From the NCBI RefSeq assembly GCF_900156805.1, contig NZ_FTOQ01000001.1, positions 186,001 through 250,000 of the forward strand: DNA of 64,000 bases. Reading direction: 5' to 3'. The DNA comes from Roseivivax lentus (GTDB lineage Bacteria; Pseudomonadota; Alphaproteobacteria; Rhodobacterales; Rhodobacteraceae). The notes beneath the pieces were generated by a model. It was not told where the DNA came from. It saw nothing but the letters and a program-made list of their open reading frames with translations, and made no database searches. How positions within the stretch are numbered: the stretch's first letter is position 1; the number at the start of each line of letters is the position of its first letter. Shown here one piece after another: positions 8,916-17,427 of the stretch. The position numbers were made by a program, and so were the translations under genes.

Positions 8916-10472
8916 ATGACACGTATCTCAAGACGCGGATTGCTGCGCAGCGGTGCCGCCGCCGGCGTTCTGGCCGCGACCGGCCTGCCGCTGCGCGCGC
9001 AGGAAGCCAAGCGCGGCGGGCGCCTCGTGGCGGGCCTTTCGGGGGCGAACTCCTCGGACAGCTGGGACGGCCGGACCCATTCGGACATCTTCATGTCCGC
9101 CGCGGCCCATGGCGCGGTGTTCGACGCGCTGACGGAAGTGGCCGCGGATGGCAGCCTCAAGGGCGAGCTCGCCACCGACTGGGAAGCCTCGCCGGATGCG
9201 AAGGTCTGGACCTTCAACCTGCGCCAGGGCGTGACCTTCCACAACGGCAAGCCCTTCGGCGCGGATGACGTAATCGAGTCGCTGCAACTGCACGTGGCGG
9301 AAGGCTCGAAATCGGCCGCGGCGCCCATCGTCTCGGCGATCTCGGAGATGCGCAAGACGACCGAGCACCAGGTGCAGTTCACGCTGGAATCGGGCAATGC
9401 CGATTTCCCCTACCTGCTGTCGGATTATCACCTGCTGATCTATCCCGCGGGCCAGATCGACGAGGCCATCGCCAACGGCATCGGCACCGGTCTTTACCGC
9501 GCGGTCAGCCTCGAGCCGGGCGTGCGCTTCGTCGGCCGCCGGGTCGACAGCCATTACAAGGACGGTGAAGCGGGCTGGTTCGACGAGATCGAATACATCG
9601 CGATCAACGACAACACCGCCCGGATGAACGCGCTGCTGACCGGGCAGGTCGACGCGATCAACCGCATCGACTTCAAGACCGAGGCGCTGCTGAAAGCCAA
9701 CCCGCAGGTCGCCATCCAGGAAGTGTCGGGCAATCAGCACTACACCTTCCCGATGCTGACCAATGTGGCGCCCTTCGACGACGTGAACGTGCGCCGCGCG
9801 CTGAAGCATGGCGTCAACCGTCAGGAACTGGTCGACAAGATCCTGCTGGGTCACGGCATCGTCGGCCATGACAGCCCGATCGGACCGGCAAGCCAGTACG
9901 TGGCCGATCTCGACCCGATCCCCTACGATCCCGATCAGTCCAAATACTACCTCAAGCAGGCGGGTCTGACCGAGCTCAACGTCGATCTGTCGGCCTCCAA
10001 CGCGGCCTTCGAAGGCGCGGTCGACGCGGCCCAGCTCTACCAGGCCTCGGCGGCGGCGGGCGGCATCAACATCAACGTCGTGCAGGAGCCGGCGGACGGC
10101 TACTGGTCGAACGTCTGGATCAAGAAGCCGTGGTGCGCCTGCTACTGGTCGGGCCGCGCGACCGAGGACTGGATGTTCTCGTCGGCCTACGAGGAAGGCG
10201 TGCCGTGGAACGACACCCAGTGGGACAGCAAGGACAGCGCCCGCTTCCAGGAGCTTCTGATCACCGCGCGCGCCGAACTCGACAGCGACAAGCGCCGCGA
10301 GCAATACGGCGAGATGCAGCGCATCCTGCGCAACGACGGCGGCGTCATCATCCCGATGTTCGCCAACTACGTGCAGGCGCTGAAGACCACGGTCGGGACG
10401 CCCGAGACGATCGGCAACCTCTGGCAGATGGACAATGCCCGGATGGCGGAGCGGTGGTGGGACACCACCTGA
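8916..10472 (+). CDS. Extracellular solute-binding protein, family 5, Tat-exported
   Basis: 518 residues. Periplasmic receptor of the ABC importer; the ligand is probably a peptide or similar small molecule, not decidable from sequence. The N-terminus RISRRGLLRSGAAAGVLAA has the twin-arginine pattern SRRGLL followed by a hydrophobic stretch and cleavage near LRAQEA, so export by Tat is likely. Family-5 features follow: SDSWDGRTHSD, WTFNLRQGVTFHNGKPF, and DVNVRRALKHGVNRQELVDKI. ATG 8916 is preceded by a good AGGGAGA site. A strong terminator follows 26 bases after the stop codon, closing the operon. Confidence 0.92.
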   Translation: MTRISRRGLLRSGAAAGVLAATGLPLRAQEAKRGGRLVAGLSGANSSDSWDGRTHSDIFMSAAAHGAVFDALTEVAADGSLKGELATDWEASPDAKVWTFNLRQGVTFHNGKPFGADDVIESLQLHVAEGSKSAAAPIVSAISEMRKTTEHQVQFTLESGNADFPYLLSDYHLLIYPAGQIDEAIANGIGTGLYRAVSLEPGVRFVGRRVDSHYKDGEAGWFDEIEYIAINDNTARMNALLTGQVDAINRIDFKTEALLKANPQVAIQEVSGNQHYTFPMLTNVAPFDDVNVRRALKHGVNRQELVDKILLGHGIVGHDSPIGPASQYVADLDPIPYDPDQSKYYLKQAGLTELNVDLSASNAAFEGAVDAAQLYQASAAAGGININVVQEPADGYWSNVWIKKPWCACYWSGRATEDWMFSSAYEEGVPWNDTQWDSKDSARFQELLITARAELDSDKRREQYGEMQRILRNDGGVIIPMFANYVQALKTTVGTPETIGNLWQMDNARMAERWWDTT

Positions 10473-10498
10473 TCGCTGCAACTGGCTGAAATCAGAAA

Positions 10499-10529
10499 CG
10501 CCCCGCCGGATTGGCGGGGCGTTTTTTTT
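10499..10529 (+). terminator. Rho-independent terminator of the ABC importer operon
   Basis: A perfect 9-bp stem, CGCCCCGCC pairing with GGCGGGGCG, around a 5-base loop, followed at once by eight T. It lies 26 bases after the binding-protein stop codon. Confidence 0.93.
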
Positions 10530-10616
10530 ACTGCGATCCGGACTTTTGCGTTCCCTGCAAAGATGCGGGCCCGCCTCAATGGTCAGCCCGGAAGCTGAGG
10601 AAATCCCCTCCTGCGC

Positions 10617-11927
10617 TTACAACACGTACCGGCTCAGATCCGTCGAGCGGCTCAGATCGCCCAGATGCCGCTCCACGAAATCCGCGTCCACCACCACGCT
10701 CTCCCCGGCCTTGTCGGGCGCGGTGAAGGACAGCTCCTCGAAGACCCGCTCCATCACCGTGTAGAGCCGCCGCGCGCCGATATTCTCGACCGAGGTGTTC
10801 ACCTCCGCCGCGATCCGGGCGAGCGCCGCGATGCCGTTCTCGGTGAAGCTGACGGTCACGTCCTCGGTGCCCAGAAGCCCGGTATATTGCCGCGTCAGCG
10901 CGTTGTCCGTCTCGGTCAGGATGCGCACGAAATCCTCTTCGGTCAGCGGACGCAGGTTCACGCGGATGGGCAGGCGGCCCTGCAATTCCGGCAAGAGGTC
11001 CGACGGCTTGGCGATGTGGAAGGCGCCCGAAGCGATGAAGAGGATGTGGTCGGTCTTCACCGGGCCGTGCTTGGTGGACACGGTCGTGCCCTCGATCAGC
11101 GGCAGAAGGTCGCGCTGCACGCCCTCGCGGCTCACATCGCCGCCCTTGGCATCCGAACGGGCGCAGACCTTGTCGATCTCGTCGAGGAAGACGATGCCAT
11201 TCTGCTCGACCGAGTGGATTGCCTCGCGCTTGACCTGTTCGTCATCCAGAAGCTTGTCGGCCTCTTCGGAAATCAGCACTTCGTAGCTGTCGGCGACGCG
11301 CATCTTCTTGCGCGTGGTGCGCCCGCCGAAGGCCTTGCCGAAGATGTCGCCCAGGTTCATGCCGCCGCCCATGCCCATCCCCGGCTGGCCGGGAATTTCC
11401 ATCATCGGGAAGGGCGAGGCGGTCTCGGCCACGTCGATCTCGATCTCGACATCGTCCATTTCACCGGCTCGCAGCTTCTCGCGGAAGCGCTCGCGCGTGC
11501 CTTCCCGGGCATCCTGCCCGGCGATGGCGGCGATCACGCGATCCTCGGCGGATTTGTGCGCGGCGGCCTTCACGTCCTCGCGCATGAACTCGCGGGTCTG
11601 GGCGATGGACGCATCCACGAGATCGCGCACGATCTGCTCCACATCGCGGCCGACATAGCCAACCTCGGTGAACTTGGTGGCCTCGACCTTCACGAAAGGC
11701 GCGCGCGCGAGCTTCGCCAGCCGGCGCGAGATCTCGGTCTTGCCGACGCCGGTGGGGCCGATCATCAGGATGTTCTTGGGATACACTTCCTCGCGCAGGT
11801 CGTCGGGCAGCTGCTTGCGCCGCCAGCGATTGCGCAGCGCCACCGCCACGGCGCGCTTGGCGTCCTTCTGACCGATGATGAACCGGTCGAGTTCCGAAAC
11901 GATTTCGCGGGGGGTGAGGTCTGTCAT
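10617..11927 (-). CDS. hslU: HslU, ATPase subunit of the HslVU protease
   Basis: 436 residues. AAA+ unfoldase that feeds substrates to HslV. It opens with [16 protein letters not shown], has Walker [13 protein letters not shown], Walker B FLDEIDKV, and ends in [13 protein letters not shown], the tail that activates HslV. A moderately long I-domain insert with Met/Gly-rich [18 protein letters not shown] lies mid-protein. ATG 11927 has an AGGAC ribosome site; longer upstream readings add non-conserved residues. The gene follows hslV by 61 bases on the same strand and probably shares its heat-shock promoter. It converges on the ABC operon. Confidence 0.96.
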   Translation of the reverse strand: MTDLTPREIVSELDRFIIGQKDAKRAVAVALRNRWRRKQLPDDLREEVYPKNILMIGPTGVGKTEISRRLAKLARAPFVKVEATKFTEVGYVGRDVEQIVRDLVDASIAQTREFMREDVKAAAHKSAEDRVIAAIAGQDAREGTRERFREKLRAGEMDDVEIEIDVAETASPFPMMEIPGQPGMGMGGGMNLGDIFGKAFGGRTTRKKMRVADSYEVLISEEADKLLDDEQVKREAIHSVEQNGIVFLDEIDKVCARSDAKGGDVSREGVQRDLLPLIEGTTVSTKHGPVKTDHILFIASGAFHIAKPSDLLPELQGRLPIRVNLRPLTEEDFVRILTETDNALTRQYTGLLGTEDVTVSFTENGIAALARIAAEVNTSVENIGARRLYTVMERVFEELSFTAPDKAGESVVVDADFVERHLGDLSRSTDLSRYVL

Positions 11928-11988
11928 GGATTGTCCTTTCGCGACCGTGGGACCGGGCGGCGCACATTTGGAGATGTGTGTGCGCGCC

Positions 11989-12546
11989 TCAGCCGCCGAT
12001 CTTTTCAATGGTCAGGTTGCCATTGGTGTAGACGCAGATATCGCTGGCGATCTCCATCGCGCGGCGGGCGACCTCCTCGGCGGTCCGGTCGGTCTCCATC
12101 AGCCCGCGCGCCGCGGCGAGCGCGAAATTGCCGCCCGATCCGATGGCCGCCACGTCGTGTTCGGGTTCGAGCACATCGCCCGCGCCGGTGATGACGTAAA
12201 GGTCGCGCCCGTCCGTGACGATCAGCATAGCCTCGAGCTTCTGCAGGTACTTGTCGGTGCGCCAGTCCTTGGCGAGCTCCACGCTCGCGCGCTGCAGCTG
12301 GCCCGGGGTCGCCTCGAGCTTGGCCTCGAGCCGTTCCAGAAGCGTGAAGGCATCCGCCGTCGATCCGGCAAAGCCCGCGACGACGTCGTAGCCGCCGGGC
12401 GACAGCCGCCGCACCTTGCGGGCGCTGCCCTTGATCACGGTCTGCCCGAGGCTGACCTGCCCGTCGCCCGCGACCACGACGTGTCCACCCTTGCGGACGC
12501 CGATGATCGTGGTGCCGTGCCAGCCGGGAAAGGTGTCTTCGGCCAT
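11989..12546 (-). CDS. hslV: HslV, peptidase subunit of the HslVU protease
   Basis: 185 residues. Threonine peptidase ring of HslVU. The catalytic threonine is T12 in [13 protein letters not shown], preceded by an 11-residue leader ([11 protein letters not shown]) that must be removed to free the nucleophile; such a leader is usual in alphaproteobacteria and differs from the enterobacterial protein, which needs only Met removal. [23 protein letters not shown] follows as expected. ATG 12546 has a near-perfect AAAGGAG ribosome site. A candidate sigma-32 promoter lies about 30 bases upstream of the start codon. Confidence 0.96.
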   Translation of the reverse strand: MAEDTFPGWHGTTIIGVRKGGHVVVAGDGQVSLGQTVIKGSARKVRRLSPGGYDVVAGFAGSTADAFTLLERLEAKLEATPGQLQRASVELAKDWRTDKYLQKLEAMLIVTDGRDLYVITGAGDVLEPEHDVAAIGSGGNFALAAARGLMETDRTAEEVARRAMEIASDICVYTNGNLTIEKIGG

Positions 12547-12572
12547 GTCGCTCTCCTTTGTGCCTCGCCGCC

Positions 12573-12600
12573 ATATGGGGGCTGGACATCGTCCCAGCAA
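12573..12600 (-). promoter_or_regulatory. Probable heat-shock (sigma-32/RpoH) promoter of hslVU
   Basis: Read on the minus strand: TTGCTG, a 14-base spacer, then CCCCATAT. This fits the known RpoH pattern (CTTGAA, 13-17 bases, CCCCATnT), with the -10 element matched almost completely. It would start transcription about 20 bases before the hslV start codon. hslVU is a classic RpoH target in other bacteria. No experiment backs the call here. Confidence 0.62.
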
Positions 12601-12647
12601 GGCGGCTGCATGGATCCCGGGCCTAGTGGACCGCGCGGGGAAAGGGA

Positions 12648-13616
12648 ATGCCGCAGGATGAATTGACCCGCGCCGCGCTGGCGCTCTGGCCCGGTCTTGC
12701 CGCGGAGATCGGTGAGAGGCCGGAGGCGTGGCAGGTCTCCGAACTGGCCCGGCGCGAGGATGCCCGCGTCGCCCGCATCCTGCTGCGCCTGTCGCGGGAC
12801 GGGGCAGACCCGATGGTTCTGAAACACGAGGCACGCCCGCGACGGCCCGCGGATTTCGCCCATGCGATGGAGATGCACCTCGCCGCGATGGAGGCGCTGC
12901 CGGAAGGCGTGCCCGCGCTTCTTGCCGCCGATCCGGAGGCGCAGGTCTGCCTGATGGCCCATGCGCCGGGGCCGAACCTGTCGGTTGCGCTGCGGGACGG
13001 GCGGGCCGATCACGCCTCGCTTCTGGTCCGGGCAGGCGCCTGGGTTTCGGGCTTTCATCGCGGCGGCTTCGGCGAGCGGCGTATCTTCCAGCCGAAATTC
13101 ACCCTGCGCTACCTGGGCCAGATCGTGTCGGAGGTGGAAGCCCATGCGCGCCAGGTGGCCGATCGCGCGGCCTTCCTCGACGCCGCCCGGGCGCTGATGG
13201 CGCGGCAGGCCGCGTTCGAGGGGCAGCAGACCGTCTCCGCCCGCACCCATGGCGATCTGCATCTGCGCAACCTCATCGTCGGGCCGCAGACCGTCTGGGG
13301 CATCGACTTCGCCGGTGGCAACCAGGCGCCGGTCGGGCATGATATCGCCCGGTTGCTGGTCGATTATGCGACGCTTTACGCGCCGCTCGACCGGATCGCG
13401 CCCGGCGCGGTGCTGCCTGCGGAGGCGCAGGCCGCGTTCTTTGCGGGCTACGACCTGGTGGGCGCGGACGATCCGTCGGTCCGGCTTCTGCTGCGCCACC
13501 GGGTGCTGGCGGATTGGTGGGGCCTGCCCGCTCATAGCGGCAGCCGCAGCGCGGCGCAGGACCGCCGCTACCGCCGGCTGATGCCGCTTGCCGCCAGGGT
13601 CTTCGCCGCGACGTGA
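12648..13616 (+). CDS. APH-fold phosphotransferase of unknown substrate
   Basis: 322 residues of the aminoglycoside phosphotransferase/choline kinase fold. The catalytic loop [12 protein letters not shown] (near residue 200) and the metal-binding [18 protein letters not shown], in place of the usual DxD/E, are visible; the N-terminal lobe carries a plausible VLKHEA lysine. Substrate cannot be inferred, and there is no reason to call it antibiotic resistance. It is divergent from hslV with 101 bases between start codons, and shares a bidirectional terminator with trxA downstream. ATG 12648 has an AAAGGG site just upstream. Confidence 0.8.
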   Translation: MPQDELTRAALALWPGLAAEIGERPEAWQVSELARREDARVARILLRLSRDGADPMVLKHEARPRRPADFAHAMEMHLAAMEALPEGVPALLAADPEAQVCLMAHAPGPNLSVALRDGRADHASLLVRAGAWVSGFHRGGFGERRIFQPKFTLRYLGQIVSEVEAHARQVADRAAFLDAARALMARQAAFEGQQTVSARTHGDLHLRNLIVGPQTVWGIDFAGGNQAPVGHDIARLLVDYATLYAPLDRIAPGAVLPAEAQAAFFAGYDLVGADDPSVRLLLRHRVLADWWGLPAHSGSRSAAQDRRYRRLMPLAARVFAAT

Positions 13617-13631
13617 GGCCGCGCCCCACGA

Positions 13632-13659
13632 AAAAGCCCCGCGCGATGGCGGGGCTTTT
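13632..13659. terminator. Bidirectional Rho-independent terminator
   Basis: A perfect 11-bp stem, AAAAGCCCCGC against GCGGGGCTTTT, around the loop GCGATG. Because the A-run on one side becomes a T-run on the other strand, it can end both the kinase transcript (plus) and the trxA transcript (minus), which converge here. Confidence 0.92.
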
Positions 13660-13681
13660 GCGTTCCGTCCGAAGACGCGGA

Positions 13682-14002
13682 TCAGATCGATTCGTCGATC
13701 CAGCCCTTCAGCGCGGCTTTGGGCGCTGCGCCTGCGCGGTTCGACACGACCTCGCCATCCTTGAAGATGAAGAGCGCCGGGATGCCGCGCACGCCCATGG
13801 CGGCGGCGGTGTTGGGGTTCTGGTCGACATCGACCTTGGCAACCTTCACCTTGCCGCCATACTCGGCCGACAGCTCTTCGAGCGCGGGGCCGATCTGCTT
13901 GCACGGGCCGCACCATTCGGCCCAGAAGTCCACCACGACGGGGACGTCGGAATTCTTCACTTCCTGATCGAAAGTGGCATCGGTTACGGCGACGGTGGCC
14001 AT
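13682..14002 (-). CDS. trxA: Thioredoxin
   Basis: 106 residues. General cytoplasmic disulfide reductase, recycled by thioredoxin reductase. Active site W30-C31-G-P-C34 in [14 protein letters not shown], cis-proline region [12 protein letters not shown] near residue 75. It is the last gene of the minus-strand series that begins with the PAS protein, 47 bases after addA, and ends at a bidirectional terminator. Linkage of trxA to addA is common in Rhodobacterales. Confidence 0.96.
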   Translation of the reverse strand: MATVAVTDATFDQEVKNSDVPVVVDFWAEWCGPCKQIGPALEELSAEYGGKVKVAKVDVDQNPNTAAAMGVRGIPALFIFKDGEVVSNRAGAAPKAALKGWIDESI

Positions 14003-14049
14003 GGTCTGTCTCCAACATGCTGTGGAATTGCGGTAGCTCGCCTCAGAAC

Positions 14050-17000
14050 CTATGAAGCCGCGGGCTGAGAATCAAGCTGTGCCGCGCGCGCGAGCGCCGC
14101 CTCGGTCAGTGCGGCGGGCAGCGGCATCAGCACGCCCGGAGAGGTCCAGAGGATCGCTGTCTCGATGACGCGCCCGGGATAGAGCGCCTGCAGCATCGCC
14201 CGGTAGGCGCCCATCTGGCGCAGCAGCCCTTCGGGCACCGCATCGGCCGTGTCGGGCACCTGCCGGTTCGTCTTGAAGTCGATGGCGATCACGCGGTCTT
14301 CGGTGACGATCAGCCTGTCGATCACGCCCAGAAGGGGCCCGAGCCCCGCGATGTCACCGCAAAGCGTGACCTCCGCCAGCGTTCCCGGCGCAAAGACCGG
14401 GGCGAGGGCCGCGTCGTTCAGAACGCGCAGGGCCTCGGCGGCCATTTCGGGAGCGTCCTCGGGTGGCGCGCCATGGGCCTTGAGAAGGCGCCGGGCGGCC
14501 TCAGCCTGTTCCGCCGCGGGCAGGGCGGGCAGCAGTTCGAGCAGAAGATGGATGAGCGTGCCCCGCGCCTTCGCTGTCTCGGTCTCGTCGCCCGCGCCGG
14601 GCAAGGCCTTTGCGCCGCCCAGATCGGATGGGCTGCGCGTCTCCGTGGGGCGGGGCACCTCTGCGGGTTCGGTGAAGTAACAGGGCAGGGTGACCGTGCC
14701 GGTCGCGGACGGGTCGGTAGGCGCGGCGGTGCCCTCGGGCAGGGCGCCGAGGCGCAGCATCTCGCCGTTCGGCGTCGGCAGCGGTGCCGCCCCCGCCCGT
14801 TCCAGCCCGCGTGCCACCTGCCCGTACCAGGAGGCATCAGGGGTCTTGCCGACATCGCCCGCCGCCGCGACCACCAACCACGCCTCGGCCCGCGTCATGG
14901 CGACGTAGAGCAGCCGGTCGGCCTCGGCCTTCGCGCGGGCCTTGGCATGCGCGACCGCATCGGCCTGCAGGGCGGGCTGATCCTCGGCGCGGGCCTTCCA
15001 GACCGCATCCGGGCCGGCGGGCAGCAGCGCGTCCTTGATCCGGTCGGGCCTCGCGCCGCAATCGGGCAGGATCACCACCGGCGCTTCTAGGCCCTTGGCG
15101 CCATGCACCGTCATCACCCGGATCGCGGCGCCCGCGGCCTCGGGGCTGCGCTTGATCTCCAGATCGTCGGTCTGCATCCAGCTCAGGAACCCGGTCAGCG
15201 AGGGCACGTTGCCCTCCTCATAGGCCAGCGCCTGCGAAAGGAGCGCGTCGATGCCGTCCTCGGCCTCGTGCCCCAGCCGCCCGAGCAGCCGCGCCCGGCC
15301 CTTGTGGCGGGTCAGGATGCGTTCGATCAGATCGTAGGGGCGCAGGAAATCGGCCTTGCTGCGCAGATCGTTGAGCATCGCGACGGTCTCGGGGAAGGCC
15401 GCTTCCTGTGCGCGCAGCGCCTCCCAGAGGCTCGGCCCCTTGCGGTGATGGGCGAGGGTGAACAGCGCCTGCTCGCTCAGCCCGAAGAGCGGCGAGCGCA
15501 GCGCGGTGGCCAGCGACAGGTTGTCTTCCTGCGTGGCGAGGAACGCGAGAAGCGCGCCGATATCCTTGACCGCCAGTTCAGCCATGACCTTCATCCGGTC
15601 GGCGCCGGCGACCGGCAGGCCGCGGTTCTTGCAGGCGCGGATGATCTCGTGGAACAGCCGCTGCCGACCACGCACCAGGATCAGCACGTCGCCCGCATGC
15701 ATGGCGCGGGGCGCCTTGTCGCCCAGGTGCAGCGGCTGGCCGCGATCCACCGCGTCGCGGATGAAATCCGCGATCCGCTCGGCCAGAACGACGCTTTCAT
15801 GGCGCGCGCCGCGACGGTCCACGGGGTCGGTCCAGTCGTCCGGCTCCTCGCTTTCGGGCTTCGGCACCACGGGCCAGAGATCGACCTGGCCGGGCATCTC
15901 GCCATGAAAGGCGATGTGATGGCCCTCGGGCGCGAAACCCGATCCCGCCGCGCCCTCGAAGGTCGCGTCGACCGCCGCGAGGATCGCCGCCGCCGAACGG
16001 AAGGAATAATCGAGCGAGCGCACCTGCAGCGGCGTCTCCGCCGCCTCGAGCCGCGCCGCGAAGCTGGCCCGCATCCGGTCGAAGGCCTCGGGATCGGCGC
16101 CTTGGAAGGAATAGATCGACTGCTTGGTGTCGCCGACGACGAAGATCGTGCGCGCGGTGTCGGGCCGCGCCCCTTCCCCGGCGGTCAGTTCCTGCGCCAG
16201 AAGCGCGATCACCTCCCATTGCAGCGGGTTGGTGTCCTGCGCCTCGTCGACGAGGATGTGATCGATCCCGCCATCGAGCCGGTAGAGCACCCATCCCGCG
16301 ACCACCGGGTCGGACAGAAGCCCGTGCGCCTTCTCGATCAGGTCGTCGAAATCGAGCCAGCCGCGCGCGGTTTTCGCGGACTCGTAGGCCGGCAGGAAGA
16401 CCTGCGCGAACCGGTGCAGCGCGATGTCGCGCTCGGCGGCGGCAAGGGCGATGCGGGCGGGCCGCGCGCTTTCCACCCGCCGCATGAGATCGTCGAGCGC
16501 GTCGGCGATGTCCGGCGCCAGCGTGCCACGCGCCTCCTTGGTCGGGACTTTCCCGATCTTCGCGACGAAAGGCTCCTTGGCGCCGGGACCGCTCAGCAAG
16601 ACCTTCTCAAGGGTCTCGAGGGCCGATACCGACGACGGATCGACGGTGTCGAGAAGCGTGGCATGGCCGTGATCGGTGGTCTTCGCGCTGTCCTGCATCG
16701 CGCGGATCACGTCGGACAGGACACGCCTTTCATCCCCGAGAAACACCTCCGCCAGAAGTTCCGCGCGACCGAAATCCGGCGGCAGATCGTAGAGCGCGCG
16801 GATATCCTCGGGGCTGCGCGGCGGCAGGAAGGCGGATTTGCGCGACAGGACCGCCTTCAGCAGCGCGTCGATCCTGTCGTCGCTGTCGGTGAAATGCCGG
16901 GCAAGCTCGGCGATGCGAGCGCCCTCGGGCCCTTCCGACATCCGGTCGAGGATATCGGCGCGCAAAAGCTCCGCCGCGCGGTCCTCGACCTCGTGGAAAT

Positions 17001-17427
17001 CCGGGCTGACCTGCGCCTCGAGCGGGAAACGCCGCAACAGCGAGGCGCAGAAGGAATGGATCGTCTGGATCCGCAGGCCGCCCGGCGTCTCGATGGCACG
17101 CGCGAAAAGCGTGCGGGCGCGCTGCAGAAAGTCCGGACGGAAGGGGCCGTCCTCGCCCAGATCGGCCAGCTGGCCCCGCAGCGCGTCGTCACCCAGCATC
17201 GCCCATTCGCCCAGGCGCCGGAACAGCCGGTTCTGCATCTCGCTCGCTGCGGCCTTGGTGTAGGTCAGGCAGAGGATGTTCTCGGGCGCGACGCCCGACA
17301 GCAGGAGCCGCGCCACGCGATCCGTCAGCACCCGGGTCTTGCCGGAACCCGCATTGGCCGACAGCCAGGTCGAGGCATCGGGCCGGGCCGCGCGCACCTG
17401 CGCGAGGGTGGCGTCGTCGCGGGTCAT
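14050..17427 (-). CDS. addA: AddA, helicase-nuclease subunit of the AddAB recombination enzyme
   Basis: 1125 residues. UvrD-type helicase with a C-terminal RecB-family nuclease; with AddB it processes double-strand ends for RecA, the role RecBCD has in enteric bacteria. Walker A is ANAGSGKTR (residues 24-32), followed by [13 protein letters not shown] (motif Ia), [13 protein letters not shown] (motif II), [16 protein letters not shown] (motif III), [13 protein letters not shown] and YVAMTRAE (motifs V-VI). The nuclease core is AIDFKTNR near residue 1075. ATG 17427 overlaps the addB stop as ATGA; a longer reading would add 13 residues within addB. Confidence 0.95.
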   Translation of the reverse strand: MTRDDATLAQVRAARPDASTWLSANAGSGKTRVLTDRVARLLLSGVAPENILCLTYTKAAASEMQNRLFRRLGEWAMLGDDALRGQLADLGEDGPFRPDFLQRARTLFARAIETPGGLRIQTIHSFCASLLRRFPLEAQVSPDFHEVEDRAAELLRADILDRMSEGPEGARIAELARHFTDSDDRIDALLKAVLSRKSAFLPPRSPEDIRALYDLPPDFGRAELLAEVFLGDERRVLSDVIRAMQDSAKTTDHGHATLLDTVDPSSVSALETLEKVLLSGPGAKEPFVAKIGKVPTKEARGTLAPDIADALDDLMRRVESARPARIALAAAERDIALHRFAQVFLPAYESAKTARGWLDFDDLIEKAHGLLSDPVVAGWVLYRLDGGIDHILVDEAQDTNPLQWEVIALLAQELTAGEGARPDTARTIFVVGDTKQSIYSFQGADPEAFDRMRASFAARLEAAETPLQVRSLDYSFRSAAAILAAVDATFEGAAGSGFAPEGHHIAFHGEMPGQVDLWPVVPKPESEEPDDWTDPVDRRGARHESVVLAERIADFIRDAVDRGQPLHLGDKAPRAMHAGDVLILVRGRQRLFHEIIRACKNRGLPVAGADRMKVMAELAVKDIGALLAFLATQEDNLSLATALRSPLFGLSEQALFTLAHHRKGPSLWEALRAQEAAFPETVAMLNDLRSKADFLRPYDLIERILTRHKGRARLLGRLGHEAEDGIDALLSQALAYEEGNVPSLTGFLSWMQTDDLEIKRSPEAAGAAIRVMTVHGAKGLEAPVVILPDCGARPDRIKDALLPAGPDAVWKARAEDQPALQADAVAHAKARAKAEADRLLYVAMTRAEAWLVVAAAGDVGKTPDASWYGQVARGLERAGAAPLPTPNGEMLRLGALPEGTAAPTDPSATGTVTLPCYFTEPAEVPRPTETRSPSDLGGAKALPGAGDETETAKARGTLIHLLLELLPALPAAEQAEAARRLLKAHGAPPEDAPEMAAEALRVLNDAALAPVFAPGTLAEVTLCGDIAGLGPLLGVIDRLIVTEDRVIAIDFKTNRQVPDTADAVPEGLLRQMGAYRAMLQALYPGRVIETAILWTSPGVLMPLPAALTEAALARAAQLDSQPAAS

